Positions 36,601-44,639 are shown, counted from the first letter of the stretch. The stretch: 64,000 bases of DNA from Pasteurella testudinis DSM 23072 (GCF_900176075.1 NZ_FWWV01000002.1:186001-250000); one strand, 5' to 3'. Numbers and translations are program-made. Notes: generated by a model not told the origin, from the letters alone.

Positions 36601-38564
36601 ATCACCGCACTTGCACCGCTTTGGATCAAGCCGCCTTGATTATCCAACACGCCGCTGTCAAGTTGCAGTTGACGGTTGGCGCCAATGCGTCCGTCGCGAT
36701 TATTCAACTCGCCTTGACGGGTATTGATGCTCAAGTTGCCACTGCCACTCAATACCCCTTGTCGATTATCCAGCCGTGAAGTATTCAGTATGATGTCGCC
36801 GACACTGCCGATTTGTCCGGCTTGATTGTTTAATCCGCCGTCAAAATTCAGGCTCAGGGCTTGTTCGCTACGCTGGTTCCAGACGCCGCCGCGATTATCG
36901 GCACGGTCAGCCGTCAACAATAACGTTTGTGCATTCAGGTTCGCCCCTTGGGTGGAAAGTGCGGTCGGGGTGCGGAATTCGGCGCTGGTTTCACTACGGA
37001 TAACGCTGTTGTCCGCAGTAATCGCCCCACTGCGCGCCTCGACTTGTAACCGGTTGGCGCTGGTTTGGCTATTATTTAAATCAATCTTTTCGGCTTGTAC
37101 GCTAATCTGTCCCGACGCCAAATTCTGCCCCTGCACCACCGCACTTTGCTCGGCGGTTAAGCTCAGGTTTTTACCGTTTTCACTCGCGGCATTCAGAATT
37201 TTTCGTTCACCGTTTTCGGTTTGCTCGAAACGCACGCCGGCGGCAAGCACAGCGGTTTTTTCAGTTTCAATCTGTTTTGCTTGGTAGGTGATATCACTTT
37301 CGGCTAAGGTTTCGCCTTGCTGGGCTATCTTGCCTTTTGCCTGCAACCGCACTTTGCCCTTACCTTGTGAATCGCCTTTGGCAATCACGCTGCCATGTTG
37401 TTTGATACCTTGGGTTTGGCTTTGTAATTGTACATCGCCCTGCTGCGCATAAACCGTGCTGTGGTTTTCAAGCGCTTGTTTTGCGGTGACTTTGACGTCT
37501 TGCTGTGCGCCGACAAAACCGCTATTGACAATCTGCCCCTTCGAGTCAATCTGCACATGGCCTTGGGTAGCACCGATATGCCCGGCATTGCGAACCCCTA
37601 AGCCGTCTTCGGTACCGACCAGATGAATTTTACCGGCATACATCCCACCCAATTCCGATACGTCCACCGCGTAGCGCACGTCTTGTGTTGGCTGTTCCGT
37701 GCCGTTTTGTTTGCTTTTATGGATCACTTGTACCGCTTGATTGTCCGCCGACACCGTGTTTTTGCCGGTGGTAACTTTCAGTTCTTTCGCCCAGATCCCG
37801 GCATTGATTTCGGTTTCACGCGCAATGATATCGGTGTAATCGGAACGGCTGGTGTCCATGCCACGCCCGGAGACGGTCACTTTGCCCTGTTCGACGTGAT
37901 AGCCTTTCACCATTCCGTTTTCCAGTTCCACTTTGCCCGTGGTCAAGGTAGTACGTCCGGCGTTAATCGTGCCGCAACCTTCGCAGTGAATGCCGGACGG
38001 GTTGGCGATAATCACCTCGGCACGTTTGCCCGCCACTTCGACATAGCCTTTCAGTTGGCTGGGGTTGTTGGAATTGACTTCATTCAAAATCACTTTGGCT
38101 TCGCCGCGCGCCAGATAGGGATTGCCCTGCACCCACCCGCCTTGCTCGGTTTGCACCTCGGTACGGCTGTTGTTGAGAATCACGCCTTTGCTATCGACAT
38201 CGAACTGTTGGTATTTATTGTGCGACAAGCCTTTATCATTCGGGGTTTGGATATTGACTTGCGGCAAACCGTTCGCCGTTTGCAAAATAATCGCCTGCTG
38301 GTTTTTCGCAGCACTTTGATCGGCGTGGATTTGCAGTTCATTGGCCGCAGCGGTAGTCACCAACAAAAAGCCCAAGGCAGTAACCAAACCAAGATTGACC
38401 GCACTTAGCTGCCAACCTTTGCCTAACGTAAAACGGCTCATCCCCTCCGCAACGCTCTGTCCGCCCTCGCCTTTGGCTTTGCCCTCGCGGGTTGCTATTT
38501 CAGAGACCACAACCAAACGTTGTTGGCTTTTGCTGAAAATCAGGCGGTAAAGATGCTTGTTCAT
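27621..38564 (-). CDS. cdiA: Giant contact-dependent inhibition exoprotein CdiA
   Basis: A 3,647-residue TpsA-type protein. It has an extended signal peptide (residues 1-74, MNKHLYRLIFSKSQQRLVVVSE then a hydrophobic core), a TPS secretion domain with NPSGIHCEGCGTINAGRTT (about 188-206), and more than a thousand residues of filamentous FHA repeats of the form LxNxxGxIxSxxxLxLxxxxLDNxxG. A central segment follows (LGDGFYEQRLINEQINQLTGRR, near the receptor-binding boundary in CdiA proteins), then further FHA repeats and a pretoxin region. KGVDANEKLPVV near residue 3472 marks the start of the variable toxin, which ends at 3647 and contains YRAWSPGQSREFGAFWT and GGAWVGGKSQFLI. Secreted through CdiB to kill or inhibit neighbouring cells; immunity is the next gene. 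Confidence 0.93.
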   Translation of the reverse strand: MNKHLYRLIFSKSQQRLVVVSEIATREGKAKGEGGQSVAEGMSRFTLGKGWQLSAVNLGLVTALGFLLVTTAAANELQIHADQSAAKNQQAIILQTANGLPQVNIQTPNDKGLSHNKYQQFDVDSKGVILNNSRTEVQTEQGGWVQGNPYLARGEAKVILNEVNSNNPSQLKGYVEVAGKRAEVIIANPSGIHCEGCGTINAGRTTLTTGKVELENGMVKGYHVEQGKVTVSGRGMDTSRSDYTDIIARETEINAGIWAKELKVTTGKNTVSADNQAVQVIHKSKQNGTEQPTQDVRYAVDVSELGGMYAGKIHLVGTEDGLGVRNAGHIGATQGHVQIDSKGQIVNSGFVGAQQDVKVTAKQALENHSTVYAQQGDVQLQSQTQGIKQHGSVIAKGDSQGKGKVRLQAKGKIAQQGETLAESDITYQAKQIETEKTAVLAAGVRFEQTENGERKILNAASENGKNLSLTAEQSAVVQGQNLASGQISVQAEKIDLNNSQTSANRLQVEARSGAITADNSVIRSETSAEFRTPTALSTQGANLNAQTLLLTADRADNRGGVWNQRSEQALSLNFDGGLNNQAGQIGSVGDIILNTSRLDNRQGVLSGSGNLSINTRQGELNNRDGRIGANRQLQLDSGVLDNQGGLIQSGASAVINTHGQQLDNRNTLNNERNQGIVSLATLEIWSGSFDNRQGYLAAQGSQQLNLLGDLDNRQGEIIALGDVTLQAKNWENSHGKLGSNGALTVNLSADLRGENSRITAQQDLTLSAKTVRQSNQSLLHSNRTLQLNAQSLSSTENSEISGQQLAIRIDGEVDNEQSRLLAEQALNIASLALNNTQGVIASLQGDMTLNTQRQQLNNQRGQVQAKKTISLQTGLLHNQQGLIQSGSDMRIETDNQRLNNSNTLTNEATGGIISLGKLTIRSADLGNQAGFIASVDEQTLQANQLNNTEGVIRSDGSQRTQLSGGFINTAGRLQAGQNLQLHSLGLDNTAGLIRSRQNVRLDTQNQALINDDTLNTAGSKGIIAFGGLAIESTVLSNQRGYIASQNAQRINAGELANQQGVIQTNDNLQLNVNGQVNNAVGRMLSERALTVQSGELNNRSGLLQGKQQLTIDTQSRNLDNSQTLNSELSQGLVTLGELSLNTAKLLNQQGAIISAQQQIRATDLQNEQGLVQANAAQKLTVSGELDNRQGQIRAAKSDIHAQTLDNNAGRVSANQQLTIKVNDALLNVTGQLVSGEENHIQADKLNNRQGTIGSQNAGVTLTVHGELNNQQGHVMANRDAVLTSQQLDNRQGSINSLANIQIDTRQQTLSNQQGKIVAGQSVALLSGELFNQNGLISGQRAVSIDTQGQALDNRDSKGRGIVSSGDVSLRNLSNLDNRQGDLTAGKALQLHAQQIDNRDDGLLLGVDNLHIDSNTLDNRSGVIQTIRHAVIVATATINNSKNSDNGSLIQSGGELQMTTSALDNSQTKAPTSEPTQGLVANTLRLKSDSVNNQSGGIYTTAELDGQIRQTLDNRQGEILSLGRLALQGAELALNNQDGKLESGRQLKLDLDRFLDEGSIKTQGDADISLKQDLTLTKAFQVDGSLNLSTQGNFYNRTQLITGNGLSVQAQHIDNPFGSELSSQNTQINASSLTNRGLIDGTRNVIKTGQLENLGTGRIYGDHLAIQADNLRNDQETVNGETKSATIAARERLDLGVGTLTNHDHALIFSLGDLAIGGQLDADNHATGRANFIDNGSATIEALGNGAINTARLWNHDLHLSTGIDETNEQIEEVALAKSSHRYRRYVEGEFNWSGENAWFRFYDGSQPTIYQKEWYGWRYNRKTETTRLDHQDPGKILFGGNLSLQGNELHNQFSKLLIGGVLTLDEQVFTKNEENVSLSSGNTFLNNEDLKKFINITDKGQSLFWQHYKNWRGKHGHRDVHHKDYMFSHDTQELRFNITDNSIGNLQVVTANSSNQQITSAPENEKATLTGVNVGLSLSTVQAANANNETVVAALNTFNANAVKELNGAETSVISVQNRTPDIVGVSPNQMGSTSTLTIKTYSPILMLPQASLYKINPATNSHVLVETDPQFANRRQWLSSDYMFDALRSDHNSMHKRLGDGFYEQRLINEQINQLTGRRFLDNYQSDYEQYKALMDNGVKYAAQFGLIPGVALSEAQMKELTTDMVWLVNREVRLADGSVTTVLAPQVYIVARDSDVTARGAVISANRIIANTSGDIENSGVIAGRQLTALSGENIRNLGGTLQSEQLLLEAQQELTNLGGSWLADKKLSAQAKSIRIESTLSETEDTGEFYKKGLNQLAKVRLNNRDGELIFRSQDDITIKGATFDIAGKTMINAGNQLNLGTLTTENKEQYNFNNDNYYRLHQTAEVGNQLNFNGDTILTGENEVVIRGNQIHGDGKLLVTSKGNIRVEEARQTEQLSSASKTSSKGLLSKTTEIRKHDHDYDLAVGSQIDAKEILVQSQQGDVRIIGSDVVAEETMLIQGKNVSIVEAENRMKEENFSRTTKKGIMSSGGFGFTIGSRQTTLETDNRKYYSRGSQVGSLNGDMLVVAEKDYLQRGSAVTSLAGDTQVQAKRIDITAADDRYETDQKYTFEQKGLTVAVNVPALQAVQSAVETVKNIGSSKNDRINAMGAANAAWDSYKAGKDLKALGEGLANGDMSAQNVSVSITYGEQKNINQTHTEGNTANSSKLHAGGKALLMTTGEKDTSHINIKGSDVAGLKGTALQTAGKIAITAAEQNHQERSKNSSQGWNAGVAVSYGSDGFAFGVTAGGNLGRGYGNGDERTWINSHVGLQESNTTIISGGDTHIVGGVVRGKGIHTDIGGDLTIASVQDSLQYTGKQQNIGGQITVGYGVSGSASYNQSKMNADYASVQEQSGLFAGDDGYQVTVKGHTELSGGLLTSTAQAESEGKNRFRTGTIDYRDIENHANYSGSTLGVSGGFSVGGGESAQEIGGMTLASQGQNYAQKEGDPNSGKGKTEVSMGIGFGSDSSSASGVTRSGINTRNIEIIDSVAQQARTGKSAETVLSGLQTDITTESALARSGRVSNQFDKDALQKELDIQRATTEGFGKTAAQGVAYTAEKLGDVNAYELTEGVKAQAEQALKHETDPSKRATLEDKIAQADAYLEQNQANYALWKEGGAGRTALHALAGGMLTGNVSGAVASGTTSAAAPHLNALGQELGDVGKAVLDIGAGMAIGAATGGGTAALSAGGNTDWYNRQLHPSELDWIRNNAETFAKEQGISVAEAEQRLIERAAQRVDYAWSKMIDSQDAAADSFLSSASGMKGDVPSSSAVSFINSDGKSQNLFSASGDEYYSIGKYSGLAAGYDKANQHVLTEALIPNIKNNLIFESIKDGASAVTDVARTVLDSPIETTKNVVKTVEHTLSDCLKNPTACATGKWATFDTSSGDLLRTHYNQTDVNALYGKDMRAETALVPLVRGGTVVAEVLPVVKAGSVAVKSVDNMLSPLAKGVDANEKLPVVGKTADYDNQISIIKSGETFNEIINKVPGRIIDKYDITNIGSLDNSIAETFSGGRYATIIIDKDLRAYRAWSPGQSREFGAFWTLDKPLGSLQTRIDSALKPEWGNVRGTNFYSQADRYTEIIIPKGVVIHIGEVGSQGGAWVGGKSQFLINNGASPSWKIKEEKLK

Positions 38565-38634
38565 CGGGTGTTCCTTTTACGTTTACTGTTTTCTTCTTTT
38601 ACTACTGTCTTCTTTTTTACTCTGGCTACTCGGA

Positions 38635-40449
38635 TTAAAACTGATAACTCAGACTAAATCCGGTGGTTACATGGCTGGTACGGAAACCTTGCGGCTTATG
38701 AATAGGCGTACCGATAAAATACGCATAATCCAAGCCCCACAGATTGCCGCGCAAACCGACCGCCCCGCCGACCAGATGACGACCGAGAAGCTTTGCCGTA
38801 CTGCGCCCGCGCACCACACCTTTGTCGATGGCAAGGTACAGCTCATGTCCGCTTGCCATCACATTCCACGCCAATTCGTTGCGCCATAACCAGCCGCGAT
38901 CACCGCTTAAGGTCAATTCGCCGTCAAAACCGCGCACCGTGTAACGCCCGCCGATACTCAAGCGGTCTTGCGGAACAAGCGGGGTTTTGTTCCATTGTCC
39001 GCGCCAACTGGTACTCCATTGCCACGGCTGCTCGCCCAGTTTGAACGGTTGCTTGAAGCTGACCTCGGCATTAATCATTTTCGGGCGCGAGGTGCCTTCG
39101 CCATACGCCTCTTCCGGCGCCGATAACGAACGGTTGGCGCCGGTACCGCGTTTATAGTTGAAGGAGAAATCTAAGGTCGCACTGCCGAGATATTCGCGAT
39201 GATTCAAGCCGATTTGCCAGCCTGCCATGCGGCGGCGTTGCGAATCAATTTCCGACCGATCAAAAAAGTTCGCCGTGCGGCGATGCCACACCCCAACGGT
39301 TGCGCTCGTTTTGCGGCTGCCGTCGCGATATAACGTCCGGGCAAGGTTGGCATTCAGATTGGTGCTTTTGCCGGCATATTCATAATTGGTGAACGGGCCA
39401 AACACCGTTTGGTGATAATCATATTGCGAACCGGACAGACTCAACAGCCAATTTTTCCACGGCACACCGTAATACAGGCTGGTATTTTTGCTGCCGCGCG
39501 CACCGTCATCATCGCTACCACGTTTGAAACTGTGTGTAAGGGAGGCGTAAAACAGGTCGTTTAACGACAACATATTTTCAATCGACACCGTCGCCGTGCC
39601 TTGCAACCGTCCGGTCACTTTACTGCCGCTATCGTCCAACGATAAAGACAAGCGGTAAGGAAAGCGCTGTTGAAAATCAAGCTGCAAATCACTTTCACCC
39701 GGCTGGGCGCCATCCCCTTGCGCCGGTACGATTTGGATATTGGCATCGGCATGCGGCGGGCGCTTCAGGTTTTCCAAGCCCTGTTCGATATCGCGGATAT
39801 TCAATAACGCCCCGCTTTTCGTCGGCAACGCAAACCACACCGTGGCCAACGTCGCCTTAGGGGAGTCGCTATTATCCCGTAATTGAATTTGCCCGACCTT
39901 GCCGGGAATAACGGTGAGAATCAGCTTCCCGCTCCGCAAATCCTGCGGCTGTACCAACACCCGCGTGGTGACAAAGCCTTTTGCGATAATCGCATTCTGA
40001 ATCCGTTTAATCAAAATGCCGATGCCTTCACCGCCGACACAATGCGGCAGGGAAAAATCCCGTGCTTGATACACCGCATCCAGCGCCCAATCAAATTGGC
40101 TTCTCGGCGGTCGCACACCTTTTGAAGCGTATGCAGTCATGTCAGTTTGGGTAAGATCGAGGTCAGTCAGGTAAAGTTCGGAAATGGTGAGGCATTGGGC
40201 TTCGGGAATTAATAGAGGACGTTCTTGAGAGGTTTCGATATCGGTTTGGAATCGCACATCCGGATGATTGATTTGTTGCCGCTGAACCGCTTGCGTTTGC
40301 TCCTGTTGACGCTGTAACTGCTGGGCATCAAACGCCAGATCATCTGCGCTGGGTGCAGCGGGGGTTGCTGCATTTACTGTAACCAGTATATTGGTTATTG
40401 ATAAAATTAGATTAAATCCAATAAAAGATAACTTAGAAGAGAATGACAT
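38635..40449 (-). CDS. cdiB: Two-partner secretion outer-membrane transporter CdiB
   Basis: A 604-residue TpsB/Omp85 transporter that exports CdiA across the outer membrane. A signal peptide (MSFSSKLSFIGFNLILSITNILVTVNAA) is followed by a Gln-rich plug helix (about 45-65), two POTRA domains (about 75-240) and a C-terminal 16-strand barrel with VRGFDGELTLSGDRGWLWRNELAW (barrel-loop motif VRGF) and an aromatic last strand ending VTTGFSLSYQF. The start at 40449 has AGGA at good spacing and begins the signal peptide; an open frame extends 59 codons upstream without signal features. It precedes cdiA by 70 bp in one operon. Confidence 0.93.
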   Translation of the reverse strand: MSFSSKLSFIGFNLILSITNILVTVNAATPAAPSADDLAFDAQQLQRQQEQTQAVQRQQINHPDVRFQTDIETSQERPLLIPEAQCLTISELYLTDLDLTQTDMTAYASKGVRPPRSQFDWALDAVYQARDFSLPHCVGGEGIGILIKRIQNAIIAKGFVTTRVLVQPQDLRSGKLILTVIPGKVGQIQLRDNSDSPKATLATVWFALPTKSGALLNIRDIEQGLENLKRPPHADANIQIVPAQGDGAQPGESDLQLDFQQRFPYRLSLSLDDSGSKVTGRLQGTATVSIENMLSLNDLFYASLTHSFKRGSDDDGARGSKNTSLYYGVPWKNWLLSLSGSQYDYHQTVFGPFTNYEYAGKSTNLNANLARTLYRDGSRKTSATVGVWHRRTANFFDRSEIDSQRRRMAGWQIGLNHREYLGSATLDFSFNYKRGTGANRSLSAPEEAYGEGTSRPKMINAEVSFKQPFKLGEQPWQWSTSWRGQWNKTPLVPQDRLSIGGRYTVRGFDGELTLSGDRGWLWRNELAWNVMASGHELYLAIDKGVVRGRSTAKLLGRHLVGGAVGLRGNLWGLDYAYFIGTPIHKPQGFRTSHVTTGFSLSYQF

Positions 40450-40541
40450 GATATTCCTAACCAGGCAATAAAAAAATCTTATGGAGTATAACGTTATTTG
40501 ACGTATTTTCCTAGATGTAAAACTCAGTAAGTGCTCATGCC

Positions 40542-40703
40542 AGGGCTTCCTGACAATTTGTTTATGAGGGGATTTTTGTTCCTGAAAATGTAAATGCAAG
40601 GCAAAAAACGCAGTAAGATTGCACATCTTGCGAGGCTTTTTAACACAGCAGATGCGTTTTCAGGGACGAAAAGCAACCGTAAATCGAATTGTCAGGAAGC
40701 CCT
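40542..40703. mobile_element. 162-bp MITE-like element with 17-bp perfect terminal inverted repeats
   Basis: AGGGCTTCCTGACAATT (40542-40558) and AATTGTCAGGAAGCCCT (40687-40703) are perfect inverted repeats enclosing 128 bp that encode nothing. Inner partial complementarity (TTCCTGAAAA near the left arm, TTTTCAGGGA near the right) would let the whole element fold back. This is the form of a miniature inverted-repeat transposable element mobilised by an IS elsewhere. I see no flanking target duplication. It lies about 90 bp upstream of cdiB and could affect its transcription. Confidence 0.7.
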
Positions 40704-40798
40704 AGCGTCCCTACTTCTCAGGCTAGGAATAAGATAACAATCCACTCTTGCCTTCTGCTAAACACAATATGGTAAAAAATATTCCCTGATCGCCAAAA

Positions 40799-42820
40799 TC
40801 AATTGGCAAAGACCGGCTCTTTCAAACCACATTCAGTTTGATGGCAAAAAATCCGATGTCCGTCGGCAAAAGTGCGGTTTGGCGGGGGTTGGGTTTCGCA
40901 TACGCCGGCGATTTTTTTCGGGCAGCGTTGTTGGAACGGGCAGCCGTGCGCCGGTGGAGTGTGGGCGATGGCGTCATCACGCAGCAGTTGCGGTGCGCTG
41001 TTCGGTTGCGGTTCTAAAATCGCGCCCAATAGCACTTCGGTATAAGGGTGGAACGGCGGGCGGAAAATTTGTTCGCTGCTGCCGATTTCGCAGATTCTGC
41101 CTTGATATAACACCGCAATCTGATCGGCAAAAGCACGCACCACGGCCAAATCATGGGAGACAAAAATATACGCCGTGTTCTTTTCCGCCTGCAACTGTTT
41201 GAGTAAGGTTAAAATCGCCGCCTGAATCGATACGTCTAGGGCGGAGGTCACTTCGTCGCACAGAATCAGTTGCGGTTCGGCGGCAAAAGCACGGGCAATG
41301 CCGATACGCTGTTTTTCACCGCCGGACAATTGCGCCGGCAAGCGTTGCAGATAACTTTTCGGCAAACGTACCGCTTCGATTAGCTGTTCACAACGCCGTT
41401 GAAGTGCGCTGCCGCTGAGTTGGAAATAACGTTTTAACGGCGCCGACAAAATTTCCGCAATCGTATGCCGCGGATTCAAGGCGCTGTCGGCATTTTGAAA
41501 AATCATCTGCAAGGCTTGTAATTGTTGCACGCTGCGCTGTTTAACCGTTGCCGCCAAAGTGGTTTGTCCGACTTGCACCTTGCCTTGAATAGGGGCGAGC
41601 AAACCGGCAATCGCACGCAATATCGTCGATTTTCCCGAACCGGATTCGCCGACTAACGCCAATGTTTGCCCTTGCCGCAAGCTAAAGTTAATCTCGGCAA
41701 CGGTCGGCAGCTGCGGGCGTTTGTGCGGGTATTGCCGCAACCGATCCAACCAGCTGTGGCGTTGATAGCTGATTGCCAAATCGCTCACGCTCAATATGGT
41801 TGCCGCAGAATCTGTCGTAAGTGCGGTTGTTTGAATCTGCGGCGGCAGCGCCGGCGCGGCGATATCAAAATGACAGCGCACTTCGCCTTGGTCGGTTTGA
41901 CGCAGCAACGGCGCCGTTTGACGGCATAAATCGGAGGCATAAGCGCAACGCGGCGCAAAAGCGCAGCCTGACCGCACTTCGCCCACCGGTGGCGGAAAGC
42001 CGTGCAACGCCGACGGAATACGCTTGGTCTGCATGCGCGGAATCGCCTGCAGCAAGGCTTGGGTATAAGGGTGCTGCGGTTTGGTCAGCAAATTGCCGCT
42101 GTCGCCCTGTTCCACAATTTCTCCGGCATACATCACCACCACACGCTGGCAAACGCGGGCAATCACGCCTAAATCGTGGCTGACATAAACCATTGCCACT
42201 TGGGTTTGGCGCGCCAGATCGCGTAAAAATTCCAAGATATGCGCCTGCGTGGTCACGTCCAAGCCTGTGGTCGGTTCGTCGAGCAGCAAGGCTTTTGCGC
42301 CACACGCCAACGCCATCGCAATCGCCACCCTTTGCTGTTGTCCGCCGGAAAGCTGGTGCGGATAACGCTTCGCCAAACGTTGCGCCGACGGCAAACGCAC
42401 CAAATTCAGCAGTTCAATCACTCTCTGTCGCCGCTGGCGCTGATCCAGACGGGTATGCAGTTTCAGGCTCTCGCCGATTTGTGCGCCGATGGTCAGGGTT
42501 GGCGTTAACGCCTGCCCGGCATTTTGCGGAATCAGGGCAATCTGCCCGCCTCGCAGACGGTTTAATTGCTTGGTTTTCAAGCTGAATAACGGCTGTTTGG
42601 CGAAGTAAACCTCGCCCTCGAATACGCTTAATCCCGCTTTGAGATAACCCATTAACGCAAGGGCTAAGGTTGATTTGCCCGAGCCGGACTCGCCGACAAT
42701 ACCGATACATTCGCCGGCTTTGATACTTAACGAAACCGCACGCAAAATCGGTTGTCGGCGGTTGTCGTTGATAAATCCCAAACTCAAGTTATCGACTTTG
42801 ATCAATTCTGCGCTCATCAT
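40799..42820 (-). CDS. Peptide-type ABC importer, fused double ATPase
   Basis: A 673-residue protein with two complete nucleotide-binding domains in one chain. Each has Walker A GESGSGKST (about residues 39-47 and near 395), a signature (LSGGQQQRVAIAMA and LSGGEKQRIGIARA), Walker B (LLLDEPTTGLD and LILCDEVTSALD) and an H-loop (YVSHDL and FVSHDL). Each half ends with the oligopeptide/dipeptide C-terminal zinc-type Cys motif (GCAFAPRC and GCPFQQRCP). Equivalent to fused OppD-OppF, as in YejF or GsiA. Its start overlaps the upstream permease by 4 bp. The substrate (peptide, nickel chelate or other) is not readable. Confidence 0.9.
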   Translation of the reverse strand: MMSAELIKVDNLSLGFINDNRRQPILRAVSLSIKAGECIGIVGESGSGKSTLALALMGYLKAGLSVFEGEVYFAKQPLFSLKTKQLNRLRGGQIALIPQNAGQALTPTLTIGAQIGESLKLHTRLDQRQRRQRVIELLNLVRLPSAQRLAKRYPHQLSGGQQQRVAIAMALACGAKALLLDEPTTGLDVTTQAHILEFLRDLARQTQVAMVYVSHDLGVIARVCQRVVVMYAGEIVEQGDSGNLLTKPQHPYTQALLQAIPRMQTKRIPSALHGFPPPVGEVRSGCAFAPRCAYASDLCRQTAPLLRQTDQGEVRCHFDIAAPALPPQIQTTALTTDSAATILSVSDLAISYQRHSWLDRLRQYPHKRPQLPTVAEINFSLRQGQTLALVGESGSGKSTILRAIAGLLAPIQGKVQVGQTTLAATVKQRSVQQLQALQMIFQNADSALNPRHTIAEILSAPLKRYFQLSGSALQRRCEQLIEAVRLPKSYLQRLPAQLSGGEKQRIGIARAFAAEPQLILCDEVTSALDVSIQAAILTLLKQLQAEKNTAYIFVSHDLAVVRAFADQIAVLYQGRICEIGSSEQIFRPPFHPYTEVLLGAILEPQPNSAPQLLRDDAIAHTPPAHGCPFQQRCPKKIAGVCETQPPPNRTFADGHRIFCHQTECGLKEPVFAN

Positions 42821-43671
42821 GCCACCTGCGCTTTCGCCCGATCAACGCCTAGTCCCTTGCCCAGCGCATCGGCCAGCAAATTGATGCCGATAATCAAACC
42901 GGACAGCGCAATGCAGGGATATACCACCGCCCACGGTGTGATCGCCATAAAACCGCGTTCATTGGCAATCATCAAGCCCCAATCCGGTGTCGGCGGCGTG
43001 GCGCCGAAACCGAGAAACGACAGCGAGGAAAACGCCAATAACATCCAGCTCCAACGCATCGCGCCTTCAACCAATAAAATATCCGCCACATTCGGCAACA
43101 CTTCACGCCGAATCAGGGTGCTCAAGCGTTCGCCGCGTGCTTTGGCGGCGGTGATAAAATCGCGTGACACCACTTGTAAGGTAGCGGCACGCGATACCCG
43201 AATCACCGCCACGCCGTAAAAGAACCCGAGAATCGGCACGACCGTCCATGCGCCGCCTTGTGTGACCGAGGCCACCAGCAATAAAAACAACAGCCAAGGA
43301 ATCGACAGAAAGGCATCGACCAAACGCATGCTGATCTCATCGGCTTTTCCGCCGACCACACCAAGCAAAATGCCGACCAGTCCCCCCCATAGCACCGCAA
43401 TCGCTGCGGCACAAGCGGTAACGATCAATGCCAAACGGCCACCGTACAACACGCGGCTAAACATATCACGCCCCAAACTGTCGGTACCCATTAAGTGCGC
43501 CCACGACGGCGCCTGCTGAATCAAATCGGCGTGCTGTGCGGTCGGGTCGTAAGGCGCCAACAGCGGTGCCAACAGCGATAACAAAATATACGCCGCCGTC
43601 AGGCTCAGTCCGATCAGCCCTGACGGACGGGCGGCGATATGACGGAAAGTAGATTTAAAGGAGGAGAACAT
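42817..43671 (-). CDS. Peptide-type ABC importer permease (DppC/OppC-like)
   Basis: A 284-residue inner-membrane permease with an N-terminal membrane helix (about residues 17-40), the family motif HLMGTDSLGRDMFSRVLYGGR in the first periplasmic/cytoplasmic loop region, and an EAA-type loop FITAAKARGERLSTLIRREVLPN. It forms the channel with the DppB-like permease just upstream. Third gene of a four-gene importer operon. Confidence 0.92.
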   Translation of the reverse strand: MFSSFKSTFRHIAARPSGLIGLSLTAAYILLSLLAPLLAPYDPTAQHADLIQQAPSWAHLMGTDSLGRDMFSRVLYGGRLALIVTACAAAIAVLWGGLVGILLGVVGGKADEISMRLVDAFLSIPWLLFLLLVASVTQGGAWTVVPILGFFYGVAVIRVSRAATLQVVSRDFITAAKARGERLSTLIRREVLPNVADILLVEGAMRWSWMLLAFSSLSFLGFGATPPTPDWGLMIANERGFMAITPWAVVYPCIALSGLIIGINLLADALGKGLGVDRAKAQVA

Positions 43672-43682
43672 AGCGGCAAATC

Positions 43683-44639
43683 CTAAAGTGCGGTTTGAGC
43701 GTGACGCAGGCGCGGATCGAGCAGCAAAATCAGCAAGTCCGCCAGCAGGTTGACCACAATATAGACGGCGGCAAAAATCAGTGCAATTGCCTGTACCAAC
43801 GGCAGATCGCGATCATAAATCGCCTGCAACATCAGCGTGCCCATGCCCGGATAGTTAAACACCTGTTCAATCACCACCACTCCGCCCAGCAGCCAGGCAA
43901 TCGTCAGCGCCACCACGTTAATCGCCGGAATCAGCGCAGACGGAGCCAAGTGCTTAACGATAATTTGCCGCGCCGGCACGCCTTTCAGCTTCGCCATTTG
44001 GATAAAATCCGATGCCATCACCTCGATCACCGCCGCCCTTGTCATGCGCAAAATATGCGCAGTCATCACAAATGCCAGCACCATCACCGGCAACACCAGA
44101 TTTGGCAGTAGATCGGCTATCGGCGCATTCGGCGGCACGGTGGTAATTGCCGGAAACCAGTTGAGCCACACGGCAAACACAAAAATCAGTAGCGCCGCAC
44201 TGACAAATTCGGGAATGGTCATCGCCAGCATCGCGACGGTGGAAATCACCAAATCCGCCGGTTTATCACGCCGAATTCCCGCCCAAAAGCCGAGCAGCAA
44301 TGCCAGCGGAATGCCGATCGCCGCCGCTGCGCCGGATAAAAGTGCGGTATTGCGAAACCGCTCTTGCACCAGTTCGCTGATCGGTTTGCGCCGTTTCAGC
44401 GATGTGCCGAAATCCCCTTCGGCAATGCCGCCGACCCACTGTTGATAACGCACCAGCGCCGGTTTGTCCAGCCCTTGCTGTTTAATACACTGTTCCAAAC
44501 GCGGGCCTTGCGCCGCCCGTTGCAGATAGGCGGTGCAAACGTTGCCCGGCAACATTTCGACCACGCTGAACACCAACCCTGATACGAAAATCAGGGTGAA
44601 CAGGGCGAAAAACAGGCGTTGCAAAATCGTTTTAATCAT
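43683..44639 (-). CDS. Peptide-type ABC importer permease (DppB/OppB-like)
   Basis: A 318-residue permease with six predicted helices. The first helix (LFFALFTLIFVSGLVFSVV) leads into the typical periplasmic segment with LPGNVCTAY; the EAA loop is FIQMAKLKGVPARQIIVKHLAPSALIPA, and VVVIEQVFNYPGMGTLMLQAI is a family hallmark. The ATG at 44639 is preferred to a TTG 12 codons upstream. An uptake sequence lies directly before the start, so there is no clear ribosome-binding site. Confidence 0.9.
   Translation of the reverse strand: MIKTILQRLFFALFTLIFVSGLVFSVVEMLPGNVCTAYLQRAAQGPRLEQCIKQQGLDKPALVRYQQWVGGIAEGDFGTSLKRRKPISELVQERFRNTALLSGAAAAIGIPLALLLGFWAGIRRDKPADLVISTVAMLAMTIPEFVSAALLIFVFAVWLNWFPAITTVPPNAPIADLLPNLVLPVMVLAFVMTAHILRMTRAAVIEVMASDFIQMAKLKGVPARQIIVKHLAPSALIPAINVVALTIAWLLGGVVVIEQVFNYPGMGTLMLQAIYDRDLPLVQAIALIFAAVYIVVNLLADLLILLLDPRLRHAQTAL

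Noticed and set aside
33900-37100. Regular short repeats that look like a CRISPR array or satellite
   Set aside because: The repetition is at the protein level (LDNxxG-type FHA repeats) with varied spacing and diverged DNA. There are no uniform spacers and no cas genes.
27621-38564. Many plus-strand open frames of 60-260 codons opposite cdiA
   Set aside because: They mirror the repetitive FHA coding sequence, lack ribosome-binding sites and resemble no protein; the opposite strand has one continuous, well-supported gene.
40450-40626. N-terminal extension of cdiB to 40626
   Set aside because: The extra 59 residues have no signal-peptide character and overlap the MITE-like element; the ATG at 40449 has a ribosome-binding site and starts a signal peptide.
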